A stretch of 64,000 nucleotides of DNA from Orenia metallireducens (lineage in GTDB: Bacteria > Bacillota > Halanaerobiia > Halobacteroidales > Halobacteroidaceae), in contig NZ_PVNB01000009.1 of the NCBI RefSeq assembly GCF_003001995.1, positions 1 through 64,000 of the forward strand, given 5' to 3'. Below, piece after piece: positions 50,940 through 60,391 of this stretch (the stretch's first letter is position 1; each line of letters starts with the position of its first letter). A program made the position numbers and the translations under genes. A model generated the notes under the pieces. The model worked only from the letters and a program-made list of their open reading frames with translations. It was not told the DNA's origin and did no database searches.

Positions 50940-50977
50940 AAGAATCCTTGAATAATTCAAGGATTCTTCTTTTTTTA
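50940..50977 (+). terminator. Terminator of the prkA-yhbH-spoVR operon
   Basis: AAGAATCCTTGAAT pairs with ATTCAAGGATTCTT and is followed by a run of T. Confidence 0.9.
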
Positions 50978-51351
50978 TCTTAAAATTCAGAAATTAAAGA
51001 TTAATACTTTTAAGTTCTATTTAATATAATATAGATAAGGCTTTAACCTTTTGAACATTAAGGATGAGCTTATTATTTTAGTTTCTTTATAATTGATATA
51101 TTTGCTATGATTTTATTAAAAATTACAATCTAATCAAGATATAGAGGCGTAAATTTAAAATAAAACTTTAGATAGATAATACGACATTTTTCTTACTTTG
51201 GTAGTTAGGAAAAACCTAACCATTCAACCACCTAATTCCCAAACTGTCAATGTATCAATTGAGTTTTATTTTAAATAAGTATAATAAAGCACTTATTGTT
51301 TAACTCATTTTTTCAATGGCAGTGTCTTAAATGTAGAGGAGGGAATCCCTT
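50978..51351. other. Intergenic region with a GGTAG-word element
   Basis: 51175-51256 starts GATAATACGACATTTT and ends CCAAACTGTCAATGTATC. The inner arms are TTTGGTAGTTAGG-AAAAA-CCTAACC and ACCACCTAATTCCC. The rest is AT-rich. GAGGAGGG at 51337-51344 serves the next gene. Confidence 0.6.
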
Positions 51352-52779
51352 GTGAGTATTTCGCATAAAGCATTAAAAACAGAGATAACAAGTGATTTAA
51401 ATATAAGCACTAATATTTATCAAGTATTGTTTGAAAGGACTGCCACTGCTATGTTAATCAGTGATGAGAATAATCGTATATTCTTAGTAAATAGAGAGTT
51501 AGAAAATTTGACGGGTTATACCCAAGCTGAATTAGAAGAAAAGATAGGGCTACAAGACTTTCTTGATAAAGAAGACCTAGAAAGAATTAACTACTACTAT
51601 AAACAGCGTAGAAAAGGTGATGATATCCCTAATAGCTATGAGGTTAAAATCATTGATAAATTGGGGATAGAAAGAACTGCTTTATTGCAAATTAACTTAA
51701 TTAGTGGTGGTAAAAGGAGTATAATCTCATTGGTAGATATTACAGAGCGTAAGAAGTTAGAGGAGAGAATGATCTATTTAGGGTATCATGATGATTTAAC
51801 AGGGCTTTACAATCGCTATTATTATGAAGAGATGATTATAAAGTTAGATAGAAAAGATAAGTTCCCTTTGAGTATAATCATTGCCGATAGTAACTGTTTA
51901 AAGATGGTCAATGATACCTTTGGGCATGAGGAGGGAGATAGAGTTATACAGATTATAGCTGATATTTTACAGGATAATACTAGAGAAGGTGATGTTGTAG
52001 CCCGTTGGGGTGGTGATGAATTTGGTATCTTATTACCAAACACTTCTTTTAAAAGTGCCAATAAAATTGTTGAGAGAATCAGATTATCATGTAGAGAGTG
52101 GAACAAAGGGTTAATAACTCCTAGTATTGCTTTAGGGGTAGCTACCAAGACAGATTCTAATCAATGCCTCAAAAAAATAATTAATATAGCTGAAAATAGA
52201 ATGTATAATGATAAGTTAAAGAATAAAAGGAGTATAGATAACTCATTGATACTCTCTTTAGAGAGGTCTTTGTTAAGTAGAAATCATGAAATCCGCAGGC
52301 ATATTAGTAGAGTAAGAGTTTTAGCTTTAAAGTTTGGCAAGGTTTTAAAGCTATCGCTAGAAGAGCAGAAGAGGCTTTCTCTATTGGCTCGTTTACATGA
52401 TATTGGCAAATTAGGGTTGCCAGAGAGGGTAGTTAAGCTAGGTAATACTTTGGCTGTTGAAGAGCTAAAGGAGCTTAAAAGGCATTGTGAGATTGGTTAT
52501 CGAGCTGTTAAGAACTTTCAAGAGTTATTACCTATTGCTAACTCTATTTTATTCCACCATGAACGTTGGGATGGGAGAGGATATCCTCAGGGTTTGCAGG
52601 GAAAAGAGATACCTCTTTTAGCAAGGATTATCAGTATAATAGATTTCTATGAGATGATGACTAGAGATTATCAGAAGGGATTATCTCAGCAAGAAGCTTT
52701 AGAAGAGCTAAAGAAGGAGAGAGGAAAGTGCTTTGATCCAGAGTTGGTAGATGAATTTATTAATAGTGACATATTTTAA
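51352..52779 (+). CDS. PAS-GGDEF-HD-GYP cyclic-di-GMP protein
   Basis: A 475-residue protein with three domains. A PAS sensor covers residues 22-140. A GGDEF diguanylate cyclase covers 145-305 with intact RWGGDEFG and an inhibitory RxxD site (REGD) exactly five residues before it. An HD-GYP phosphodiesterase covers 310-475, with LHDIGK, HHERWDGRGYP and IIDFYEM. It could both make and break c-di-GMP, with the PAS domain choosing. No membrane segment is present. The start is GTG after GAGGAGGGAA. It is a single-gene unit closed by a hairpin. Confidence 0.93.
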   Translation: MSISHKALKTEITSDLNISTNIYQVLFERTATAMLISDENNRIFLVNRELENLTGYTQAELEEKIGLQDFLDKEDLERINYYYKQRRKGDDIPNSYEVKIIDKLGIERTALLQINLISGGKRSIISLVDITERKKLEERMIYLGYHDDLTGLYNRYYYEEMIIKLDRKDKFPLSIIIADSNCLKMVNDTFGHEEGDRVIQIIADILQDNTREGDVVARWGGDEFGILLPNTSFKSANKIVERIRLSCREWNKGLITPSIALGVATKTDSNQCLKKIINIAENRMYNDKLKNKRSIDNSLILSLERSLLSRNHEIRRHISRVRVLALKFGKVLKLSLEEQKRLSLLARLHDIGKLGLPERVVKLGNTLAVEELKELKRHCEIGYRAVKNFQELLPIANSILFHHERWDGRGYPQGLQGKEIPLLARIISIIDFYEMMTRDYQKGLSQQEALEELKKERGKCFDPELVDEFINSDIF

Positions 52780-52812
52780 GAGAGCAACCTTGCTATTTAT
52801 AAGTTGCTCTCT
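52779..52812 (+). terminator. Hairpin after the GGDEF/HD-GYP gene
   Basis: AGAGAGCAAC pairs with GTTGCTCTCT around a 14-base loop. It lies between converging genes and probably ends transcription. Confidence 0.7.
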
Positions 52813-52856
52813 CTTAGTTAAGCTATTTATTTGAACTAAATTAAATAACTTAAGCT

Positions 52857-54158
52857 TTAAAGCTCCCCTAACAGGTAATCAATAAACTGTTGGGCTGTTC
52901 TACCTGAGCGTCCATTATTCCACATTTCCCACTGAATTGCTCTTTCTTTTAGCTCTTCTACAGGTAAAGTAATGTTATTCTGCTTAGCTAGTTCCTTAAC
53001 TATCCTTAGATAACCCTTCTGTTGTGGTGATTCATAGGAGATGGTGATGCCAAAACGACTAGCTAGAGATATCTTCTCTTGAATTGCATCAGAGAGATGA
53101 ATCTCCCCACTCTCTTGGTCGCGATCACTCCATTTCTCTTTAATTAAGTGTCTGCGGTTTGAAGTTGCATAAAATAAGACATTATTTGGTTTTACTTCTA
53201 CTCCACCTTCAATGATTGCTTTCATATATTTATAATCTGTTTCAAAATCCTCAAAGGAGAGGTCATCCATAAAGATAATAAAGTATAGCCCTCGATCTTT
53301 AAGTACCTCTAATATCTTTGGTAGTTCCTTCATCTGATATTTGGCAAGTTCAATCAAACGTAATCCTTCTGTAGCATATCGATTCAGTAGAGCTTTAATT
53401 GATGAAGATTTACCAGTACCACTGTCTCCATAGAGAAGTACATTATTAGCAGGTTTATTCTTTAAAAAGGCTTCGGTATTTTTAATCAGCTTCTCCTTTT
53501 GATTCTCATAACCTATTAATTCTGCAAAGGTAATTGGATCACTATTTTTAATACCTATCAAAGAGCTCTCCTCCCATCTAAAAGCTTTATAGTAAGCTAA
53601 TTTACCAGCCCCAAAGTCACGATAATAGCTGCTAAGCTTCTTTAGTAGATTCTCTACAGAGCTAACATTGTTAAAATCCTGCTTTAACTCTGCTAGTCTC
53701 TTCTGATAATGATTTTGATATTCTTCATTAGAGTTTGAAGGGGAGAAGGCAGTAATAAAGCTCTCCTCTTCAACCTTTAGAAGTCGACCAAGATGGTTGA
53801 GATTGAAGCTATGTATTTCTGTTAGAATCTGTAGGTCATTAAGAGCCAATTGATAGATACTTCCCTGTAAATTCTTGTCCCGTTCACAAGCAAGGCTAAA
53901 AGAATTCTTATCTTTAATGATTAAATTCAAGAGATAGTTCTGCCAAAGACCATTCTGATAGCCTTCTCTCTCTCCAATTTCAATTAATTCAGCTAAGATA
54001 TCATAGTAATCTCTCTGTAGTGCTTCTATAGTAGCTTCTTTTTTGAGCTTTGAAATTAAATTTCTTACCTTTTGAAGTAGCTTGTCTGCTAAAATTCCTC
54101 GATAAATCAGCAGCTTATTTAACTTTGAAAAAGAATCAATTATTGCTAGACTATCCAT
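52857..54158 (-). CDS. DUF815 AAA+ ATPase
   Basis: A 433-residue ATPase of the DUF815 family. The N-terminal 200 residues are helical. The AAA+ core has Walker A LLYGDSGTGKSSSIKALL (near residue 244) and Walker B YFIIFMDDLSFED (near 290), a sensor stretch NNVLFYATSNRRHL, and a conserved WSDRDQESGEIHLSDAIQEKISL segment. The tail ends in NGRSGRTAQQFIDYL. Members are widespread but of unknown function. The ATG is not preceded by a strong Shine-Dalgarno beyond GGAGGGATAAGC on the minus strand. Confidence 0.9.
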   Translation of the reverse strand: MDSLAIIDSFSKLNKLLIYRGILADKLLQKVRNLISKLKKEATIEALQRDYYDILAELIEIGEREGYQNGLWQNYLLNLIIKDKNSFSLACERDKNLQGSIYQLALNDLQILTEIHSFNLNHLGRLLKVEEESFITAFSPSNSNEEYQNHYQKRLAELKQDFNNVSSVENLLKKLSSYYRDFGAGKLAYYKAFRWEESSLIGIKNSDPITFAELIGYENQKEKLIKNTEAFLKNKPANNVLLYGDSGTGKSSSIKALLNRYATEGLRLIELAKYQMKELPKILEVLKDRGLYFIIFMDDLSFEDFETDYKYMKAIIEGGVEVKPNNVLFYATSNRRHLIKEKWSDRDQESGEIHLSDAIQEKISLASRFGITISYESPQQKGYLRIVKELAKQNNITLPVEELKERAIQWEMWNNGRSGRTAQQFIDYLLGEL

Positions 54159-54548
54159 CTGCTTATCCCTCCATGAATGATTTTCTAGTTGCTAATTATT
54201 TCGACATCAAGTTCAATAGACCTTTAAATCTATTCTATCAATTATTATAGTCAGATTTCTGCTAATATAGAAATTAATATAATAGAAAGATATTGTGACA
54301 CTTTTTAATAGCCACTAGCTACTGGCTACTAGCCTCTAGCTTTATAAGTTCTTAGCTAATAGCAGATTTATCACGGAGGGTTTATGATTTTCAAACCCGT
54401 AGGAGAGGCTAGAAGCTAGTAGCTAAAGTGTCGCAATATCCCCCATTAAGGGATAGAATAATATTAATTTGCTAAAAATAAATTTATCAGATATAATATT
54501 TAGTAAGTCGAAATATTATAATATAGAAATAAAATGGGGTGTACAGTA
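54159..54548. repeat. Large composite palindrome (54289-54440)
   Basis: The cleanest member of the palindromic family: the left end GATATTGTGACACTTT faces AAAGTGTCGCAATATC at the right. The inner arms are AGCCACTAGCTACTGGC and GCTAGAAGCTAGTAGC. Nested inside, 54365-54400 carries TTTATCACGGAGGGTTT...AAACCCGTAGG, related to the 125-bp repeats at 15.8 kb. The remainder holds the MarR gene leader. Confidence 0.8.
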
Positions 54549-54998
54549 ATGGAGATATTAGAGCAAACTAAGGATTTGGATCATCTTTTTAAAAATATCA
54601 GTAAATTTATTATATTATTTACTAAAAAGGAAGCCATTGAATTAGGGTTGACTGTACCACGCTTTAAGGTATTATGGCTAATTGATAAATTAGCCCCTGT
54701 AAATATGACAAGGTTAAAGGAAGATGCTTATATGGCTAATAGTACCTTGACAGTAATAGTTGATGCTTTGGTAGCAGATGACCTAGTGAAAAGACATAGA
54801 GATAGTGCTGATAGAAGGGTAGTTTTACTAGAAGTAACTAAGCAAGGTAAAGAGAAATTAAGTCAGATATTGGAGCTTAGACAGAAGTTCTTACAAGAAT
54901 GCCTAAATAAGCTTAAGCTTGATGAGCAGCATAAATTGATTGCTTTGTTGACTCCAGTTTTAGGTTATATGGAGGATTATTTTGAATCCTATGATTAA
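54549..54998 (+). CDS. MarR family transcription regulator
   Basis: A 149-residue winged-helix regulator. Segments typical of MarR are LTVPRFKVLWLIDKLAPVNMTRL (helix and first part of the DNA domain), MANSTLTVIVDALVADDLVKRHRDSADRRVVLLEVT (recognition helix and wing), and dimer helices at both ends. MarR proteins often repress an adjacent transporter, and here a MATE exporter follows 17 bases downstream. ATG 54534 opens the frame, but GGGGTG lies inside, so ATG 54549 is chosen. The palindrome before it is not an obvious MarR operator. Confidence 0.9.
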   Translation: MEILEQTKDLDHLFKNISKFIILFTKKEAIELGLTVPRFKVLWLIDKLAPVNMTRLKEDAYMANSTLTVIVDALVADDLVKRHRDSADRRVVLLEVTKQGKEKLSQILELRQKFLQECLNKLKLDEQHKLIALLTPVLGYMEDYFESYD

Positions 54999-55015
54999 AT
55001 AGAAGGGTGGATATT

Positions 55016-56413
55016 ATGGTTGATTTAGCAGAGAATAAGACGCCAAGGGAGATTAGAAGAAGTATCTTTAATTTAGCTTGGCCAGCAGTATTAAGAATGT
55101 TTTTACAGAGTATAGTAGGTGTAATAGATGTTATTATGATAGGTAGCTTAGGTGCTACAGCTATTGCAGCTGTAGATATGAGTAATAGATTGATTATGGT
55201 GATTATAGGGGCGATGACAGCCTTGACTATAGGAGCTACTGCCTTAGTAGCACAGTCTATTGGGGCTAAAGATAAGAAAAAAGCCAATAAGATAATGGCC
55301 AATTCATTGGTCACTGGGGTATTTTTAGCGATAATTCTAGCTATCTTAGGTGTAGTATTCTCCAGTGACTTCTTAAAAGCAATGATGGTATTGATGGAGG
55401 AAGTTGATAATAATGTCTTAACTCAAGGTAGTATCTATTTGAAGATTGTCTTTGCTTCAATGGTCTTTGGCCTACCGATGATGATTATCAATGCTGTTTT
55501 ACAAGGTATTGGTGATATGAAGACACCCCTTTATATTATGTTGATTACTAATGTTTGCAATACAGTCTTTAACTATCTATTAATCTTTGGAATAGGGGTT
55601 TTTCCTGAATTAGGAGTAGCAGGTGCTGCTTTAGGAACGGCATTTTCTAGGGTAGTTGGAACGATTATTGGCTTTAGTATTCTAGTTAAGGGTAAGACAG
55701 ATATGAAGTTAAGTTTGGATAAAGCTACTTTAAAACTAGAAAGAGATATAATCAAGGATATCTTTGGGATTGGAGTTCCTGCTGCTATAGAGCAATTAGT
55801 TAGACAGAGTAGTCAGATTGTCTATACTCTTTTAGTAGCTGGTTTAGGAACTATCACTATTGCAGCTAATGCGATAGTGATGAATGCACAGATGGTTCCA
55901 ATCATGATTGGTTTTGGTTTCTCTACTGCAGCTACCACTTTAGTTGGTCAGAGCTTAGGGGCAGATAAGAAGGATTTGGCCAAAAAGTATGGAAGAGAAA
56001 CGGCTTATTTATCAATGTTATTGATGATTGTGATTTCAATTCCAATGTTTATCTGGGTAGATGCAATTATTGGCTTATTTACTAGTAATCCTGAGGTAAT
56101 TACTCTAGTTAAGCCAGTCTTAAAAATAATGATATTTATCCAACCAATATTCAGTATAATGATGGTGTTGACAGGTGCTTTAAGGGGAGCTGGTGATACT
56201 AAATGGACGATGTATATTGCTGTAATAGGTAATTGGATGACAAGGTTAGCTTTAAGTCTAGTATTGGGCTATTCACTAGGTTATGGGTTATTAGGATTTT
56301 GGCTGGCAATGGGAATAGATGTCTTAGTAAGAACAGGGTTGATTATCTGGAGATATAGTTCAGATAGATGGCAGGATTTGCAGAGAGTCAAAGCTAATAG
56401 GAAGGTAGCTTGA
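55016..56413 (+). CDS. MATE family multidrug exporter
   Basis: A 465-residue membrane protein with 12 hydrophobic helices and the two-fold MATE symmetry. Marks are SIFNLAWPAVLRMFLQS (helix 1), GATALVAQSIGAKDKKKANK, GAALGTAFSRVVG, then the second half's FGIGVPAAIEQLVRQ, AATTLVGQSLGADKKDLAKK and GALRGAGDTKWTM. It exports drugs or cationic compounds against Na+ or H+. GTG 55007 is in frame, but AGAAGGG overlaps it, so ATG 55016 is used. It is co-transcribed with the MarR gene. Confidence 0.94.
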   Translation: MVDLAENKTPREIRRSIFNLAWPAVLRMFLQSIVGVIDVIMIGSLGATAIAAVDMSNRLIMVIIGAMTALTIGATALVAQSIGAKDKKKANKIMANSLVTGVFLAIILAILGVVFSSDFLKAMMVLMEEVDNNVLTQGSIYLKIVFASMVFGLPMMIINAVLQGIGDMKTPLYIMLITNVCNTVFNYLLIFGIGVFPELGVAGAALGTAFSRVVGTIIGFSILVKGKTDMKLSLDKATLKLERDIIKDIFGIGVPAAIEQLVRQSSQIVYTLLVAGLGTITIAANAIVMNAQMVPIMIGFGFSTAATTLVGQSLGADKKDLAKKYGRETAYLSMLLMIVISIPMFIWVDAIIGLFTSNPEVITLVKPVLKIMIFIQPIFSIMMVLTGALRGAGDTKWTMYIAVIGNWMTRLALSLVLGYSLGYGLLGFWLAMGIDVLVRTGLIIWRYSSDRWQDLQRVKANRKVA

Positions 56414-56446
56414 TTAAAATATTATTTAAAAGAAGGTGCTAATGAG

Positions 56447-56662
56447 ATGTCTTTAATTCTAGTGATATCAATTATTCTACTCTTAGCTTTATCTAATCAT
56501 AATCTAAAAGATAGAGAAGAGCCAAAAGATAACCAAGATTATATTATAATGGAAAGCAGTAACTTTGCCTATAAGGCTTATTCTTCTGATGACTATATTG
56601 AAGATGATGATTGGGATTTAGTCAATTCAATAGCTATAGAGTATGAAGAGGTCAAAAACTGA
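56447..56662 (+). CDS. Small hypothetical membrane-anchored protein
   Basis: A 71-residue protein with a short N-terminal hydrophobic helix (residues 2-15) and an acidic soluble remainder (YSSDDYIEDDDWDLV). No family is recognised. The ATG lies 8 bases after AGAAGGTG, and it follows the MATE stop by 34 bases, so it may be co-transcribed with the efflux genes. Confidence 0.55.
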   Translation: MSLILVISIILLLALSNHNLKDREEPKDNQDYIIMESSNFAYKAYSSDDYIEDDDWDLVNSIAIEYEEVKN

Positions 56663-56865
56663 GCTAATTATATATTTATCTTCAAATATTTTTCTAGAAA
56701 AAGAAGGAAAAAATCGTAATTTGTAGAATTATAAATAAATAATTGCTATACTCAGTTGATAGGTGAAATGTGTATTTAATAAGCAATCAGTATAATTGGT
56801 TAGTAATTGATATAACTCTACACTATATACTTTCAACTACAAACTTATATTTTGGGGTGATGAGG

Positions 56866-56973
56866 GTGAGTGAAGAAGTTAAAGAGGAAGAATATAATTT
56901 TGAAGAGGATGTAGAGATGGCTGTTAATGAGATTATGGGGATCTTATTTCCAGAGGATAAGGAAGAGCGTTAG
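56866..56973 (+). CDS. Very small acidic protein, 35 residues
   Basis: A 35-codon gene with GTG start after GGGGTGAT at 56854-56861. The product is highly acidic and helical (EEYNFEEDVEMAVNEIMGIL). A longer reading from 56770 is possible, but the part before GTG 56866 is not protein-like and lies ahead of the ribosome binding site. ATG 56860 is an alternative start. It is followed by a strong terminator, which supports a real transcript. No function can be given. Confidence 0.45.
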   Translation: MSEEVKEEEYNFEEDVEMAVNEIMGILFPEDKEER

Positions 56974-56997
56974 AGTTTATAGTCTAGTTTTGTAATT

Positions 56998-57026
56998 AGA
57001 GAGTTCTTAGCGAACTCTCTTTTTTA
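56998..57026 (+). terminator. Terminator after the small acidic gene
   Basis: GAGAGTTC-TTAGC-GAACTCTC followed by six T. Confidence 0.9.
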
Positions 57027-57073
57027 TGGTTAATGAAAAATATATTCTGTATAAGTTGGAGCGAACTACAATT

Positions 57074-58315
57074 TTAAACTTGATTTTCTTCCTTCGCTCT
57101 TCTTTTCTCCTCTCTAATCTCTATAAACTTATCTCTAGCCATTTCCTTGTAGCTTCGTTTGATTTGATGGTTACGAATTAGGGTATCCAATAAAGGTAAG
57201 GCCTCATCTTTTAAGCCATGCTTATAAAATAAGAAGGATAATAAAAGTGTTATTTTATTATTTTTACTATTTGACAGCTTGCTGTGATGTTCTTTAAAAT
57301 AAAATTCACGTAAATTCTCCATTGCTTTAAACGAGGCCTTTTTAGCCAACTCTTCTTCATCTACATCTTCATAGAGCCAACTTAATTTTAACCATAAATA
57401 AGCAAATTTCTCTTTGCTTGAACCCATCAAATTATAGGACTCAATAGCTAGATAATAAGCATCAAAGACTTCATTTAGCTTTCTGGGGTTACTATAAGTA
57501 GGTTGATAGTTATCTCCTAAGATGCTCTGTACTTTAGCTTTAAACTCTTCTTTGATCTTTCTCTTTCGACTAGTGGTGAGGTCAAAAAAGTCGTCCTTGC
57601 TAGCTGTATAAAAGCATTTAGGGCATATCCAAATTTTATACCAGTCTGGTCTAAAGTGCTTATAAATTGGTCTTAAATCATCTCTTGTCTCCTTAAGGCG
57701 CAAACGAGAATTACGTATTTCTTTAACTTCTATCCTTGTAGAGCAGATTGGACAGTTGACGCTCTTATCATAAAGATAATACTCAAAATCCTCTCCAGCA
57801 ACCTCTAAATATTTACAATGGCCATCAAGATAGAAGTTAGAAAAGCTGTCTATCTCTTCTTTTACTATTTTTTCATCTGTAGTATCTTGACTATTGCTTT
57901 CTTCCTTAGAAGAACTAATTAGGTCTGTAAATTCAATTATTGGTCTCTGTAAGAGGTCAATTTTAGAACAAAGAGAAGTAATGATCTTTTCATTTAAAAT
58001 AGTCTGTTTACTGAGTAATTGCCTAAAGTTTTCTGAAGAAAATTCAATTAAGATACTATCCTCATAGGCAGTTGCTCTAGAAGAATACTCTTTTGCCCCT
58101 AACAATGCCAATTCACCTAAAATATCTTCACTACTAAGGCGAGCAACCTCTTTTTCTTTCTTATGTTGATCTTGTATAAAAACTCTAATTAGCCCTTTAA
58201 TGATTAGATAAACCTTAGCTGCACTGTCACCATAGCTAAAAATATCTTCACCAGCAGTTTTTTGTTGATAATCTCCATATTTAGATAATAAAGTATATAG
58301 TGAACAATTATTCAT
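57074..58315 (-). CDS. Cyclic-nucleotide-binding and DUF2225 protein
   Basis: A 413-residue protein joining two domains. Residues 10-120 are a cNMP-binding (CRP N-terminal type) fold: EDIFSYGDSAAKVYLIIKG, ILGELALLG, SRATAYEDSILIEFS. There is no CRP DNA-binding helix after it. Residues 165-400 are DUF2225, with two CxxC pairs that should bind zinc (CPICSTRIEV and CPKCFYTA) and C-terminal TPR-like helices (LAIESYNLMG to MARDKFIEIREE). The cargo nucleotide is unknown, since the residues that contact phosphate are not clearly kept (GELALLGAKEYSSRA). It may sense a signal and act through protein contacts. It has its own terminator on the minus strand side. Confidence 0.85.
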   Translation of the reverse strand: MNNCSLYTLLSKYGDYQQKTAGEDIFSYGDSAAKVYLIIKGLIRVFIQDQHKKEKEVARLSSEDILGELALLGAKEYSSRATAYEDSILIEFSSENFRQLLSKQTILNEKIITSLCSKIDLLQRPIIEFTDLISSSKEESNSQDTTDEKIVKEEIDSFSNFYLDGHCKYLEVAGEDFEYYLYDKSVNCPICSTRIEVKEIRNSRLRLKETRDDLRPIYKHFRPDWYKIWICPKCFYTASKDDFFDLTTSRKRKIKEEFKAKVQSILGDNYQPTYSNPRKLNEVFDAYYLAIESYNLMGSSKEKFAYLWLKLSWLYEDVDEEELAKKASFKAMENLREFYFKEHHSKLSNSKNNKITLLLSFLFYKHGLKDEALPLLDTLIRNHQIKRSYKEMARDKFIEIREEKRRAKEENQV

Positions 58316-59001
58316 AAAGCCATCTATCCCTTCTAAATTTTAATAATAATTTCATAACTGTATTTTTAATTAATAAATTTTTCTCTTGTTTTAATTTTCT
58401 TATCAACTATATTGACAAGGAGAGCTGAGAAATCCAATATAATAATATCATAGAACTTTGTGATATACTAGAGTTGCTAGTTATTAAGTTAAATGACAGT
58501 AACAAACGATGAGTGAAGAGCAATGAGAAAAAATAAAAACACAAGATTATTATAGAGTTCGCTTTAGCCTTGGAAAGCTATATTACTTTTCTATTTTAAT
58601 TAAGGAAATATAAGGTCATTTATTTTGACAATTGATCTTATCTATAGTAATCTAGATAGGTGATTCGAAATTTGCTTAAATTTATAGCTCCTTAATTATA
58701 AACTCAAATTTAATGGGATATGTTATACTTTGGTTATTAGACTGGTAATCGGTGGTCTTATATTTAAAATACTAAATAATTTAATGTTATAGAGATTATG
58801 CTAAGTTTTAGGAAGGAGATTAAAGTTATAATCAATAACATTACTAAGGAGATAAGATTAGAGATAATTGGTCCCAAGTAGATAGGATTGAGGAAATAAA
58901 TACATAAAGATATTGGGAATTTAGATGGTAGAATTTCAGATTAAGTAGAGGAACTTAAGGGTGGCGGCTAGAATAATTATGTAGATGAGGTGATAGTTAC
59001 T
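58316..59001. other. Intergenic region with GTAAC-word remnant
   Basis: 58494-58535 has ATGACAGTAACAAACGATGAGTGAAGAGCAATGAG, a degenerate member of the GTAAC-word repeats. From 58808 to 58980 a frame broken by several stops (KEIRLEIIG..., KDIGNLDGRISD-VEELKGGG) may be a dead short gene. GAGGTGAT at 58988-58995 serves the next gene. Confidence 0.4.
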
Positions 59002-59286
59002 ATGGTAGTGGGATTATGTACAATAGAGTTAAGAATCCCGATGAGCCATTCTCTCAAGAATAAACGGGGAGTACTGAAGAGTTTGATTAATCGAATTAAA
59101 AACCGATTCAATGTATCTATTGCAGAAGTTGCTCATCATGATGATTGGAAATTAGCAACTGTGGGAATAGTAACAATAAGTAATAATACTATCTATGTAC
59201 AGCAACTATTAAATAAAGTAATAGAATATATAGAGGATAACTATTTAGATGTTCAACTATTTAATTATACTATAGAGTTTCTCTAA
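59002..59286 (+). CDS. DUF503 (YlxP-like) protein
   Basis: A 94-residue protein of the DUF503 family (B. subtilis YlxP). Family segments are VGLCTIELRIPMSHSLKNKRGVLKSLINRIKNRFNVSIAEV and the HHDDWKLATVGIVTI stretch. Small, alpha-beta, probably nucleic-acid associated; the usual place is beside rbfA and truB in the nusA operon, which is not the case here. GTG 58990 overlaps the ribosome binding site, so ATG 59002 is chosen. Confidence 0.88.
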   Translation: MVVGLCTIELRIPMSHSLKNKRGVLKSLINRIKNRFNVSIAEVAHHDDWKLATVGIVTISNNTIYVQQLLNKVIEYIEDNYLDVQLFNYTIEFL

Positions 59287-59390
59287 GGGATCTATTGGTA
59301 AACATTAAGAAGTCTGGGTAGAAGTATATCTCTATCCTAATGCTTTTAATATAGGAGTTATTAATAAGTTTTTATAAGGAGGAAATAATT

Positions 59391-60131
59391 ATGGCTAAAG
59401 AAGCTACAATTTATCATCTGTATCATAGTGGGGTGGCAATTAAGACGGCAGATCACTTTCTAATCTTTGATTATTATAATGATACTCCTAATAAGGGGAA
59501 CAGAAATATCGTAAATGGTGTAATAACTAATGATATTCTTAAACGGGAGGATAATATTATCGTCTTTGTAACTCATAATCACCATGATCACTTTAATCCA
59601 ATTATTTTTGACTGGGAGAAGTTAAATTCTGATATTACCTATATCCTAAGTGATGATGTTGAAGCTGAAGAAGAGGATAATCGCTATACTATGACTAAGT
59701 ATCAAGAGATTAACTGGGAGAATGACATTTATATTAAGGCCTATGGTAGTACTGACCAAGGATTATCTTATTATGTAGAGGTAGATGGACTTAAGATCTT
59801 TCACGCAGGTGATCTAAGCTGGTGGGACTGGAAGAGATTCACTGAAGAAGAGAGAAAGACAGAAGAGGAAGATTATAAAGAAGAGATTGAAAAGTTAACA
59901 GAAAAAGAGGTCGATTTGGCCTTTGTACCTGTTGACCCTCGATTAGAGGAGAGTTATTATTTAGGTGGGAGATACTTTGCTGAAACAATTAAACCACAGA
60001 TGATAGTACCTATTCATTTTACTCACAAGTATGATATTACTAAGAAGTTTGCCCAAGAGCTTAAAGACTTACAAGTAGATGGGGCGATCATTGAACGGCG
60101 TGGTGAGAAGATTAAATTTAGAAAGTATTAA
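59391..60131 (+). CDS. MBL-fold metallo-hydrolase
   Basis: A 246-residue protein of the metallo-beta-lactamase fold. The metal motif is THNHHDHF (HxHxDH, near residues 62-69). A further Asp is in FHAGDLSWWDW and a His is in PIHFTHKYD near residue 206. The N-terminal YHLYHSGVAIKTADHFLIFDYY strand pattern is typical of the subgroup lacking a C-terminal extension. Substrate unknown. The ATG follows AAGGAGGAAATAA, and a perfect terminator follows the gene. Confidence 0.9.
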   Translation: MAKEATIYHLYHSGVAIKTADHFLIFDYYNDTPNKGNRNIVNGVITNDILKREDNIIVFVTHNHHDHFNPIIFDWEKLNSDITYILSDDVEAEEEDNRYTMTKYQEINWENDIYIKAYGSTDQGLSYYVEVDGLKIFHAGDLSWWDWKRFTEEERKTEEEDYKEEIEKLTEKEVDLAFVPVDPRLEESYYLGGRYFAETIKPQMIVPIHFTHKYDITKKFAQELKDLQVDGAIIERRGEKIKFRKY

Positions 60132-60162
60132 AAAGAAGCTAACATATAATGTTATAATTTTT

Positions 60163-60192
60163 AAACCAGACAGAATTCTGTCTGGTTTTTTG
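60163..60192 (+). terminator. Terminator after the MBL gene
   Basis: AAACCAGACAGAATTCTGTCTGGTTT is a perfect palindrome followed by T. Confidence 0.92.
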
Positions 60193-60391
60193 TTTTAATT
60201 AGAAGAAGTTAATTACAGTTTGACGCCAGTATAAAATTAAATATATCTAAAGTTTATTTCAAATTATCTATATTAAAGTTCTGTTTTAATTAATATTATA
60301 GTTACCTTGTAATAATTCCCATTGATAAATCACACCTTAACTAACTATAAATATAATATTATATATTATTTTTTAATAAAGAGGTGATATT

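Noticed and set aside
56770-56865. Longer N-terminus for the 35-residue acidic protein
   Set aside because: This part lies before the GGGGTGAT ribosome binding site and has no protein-like pattern.
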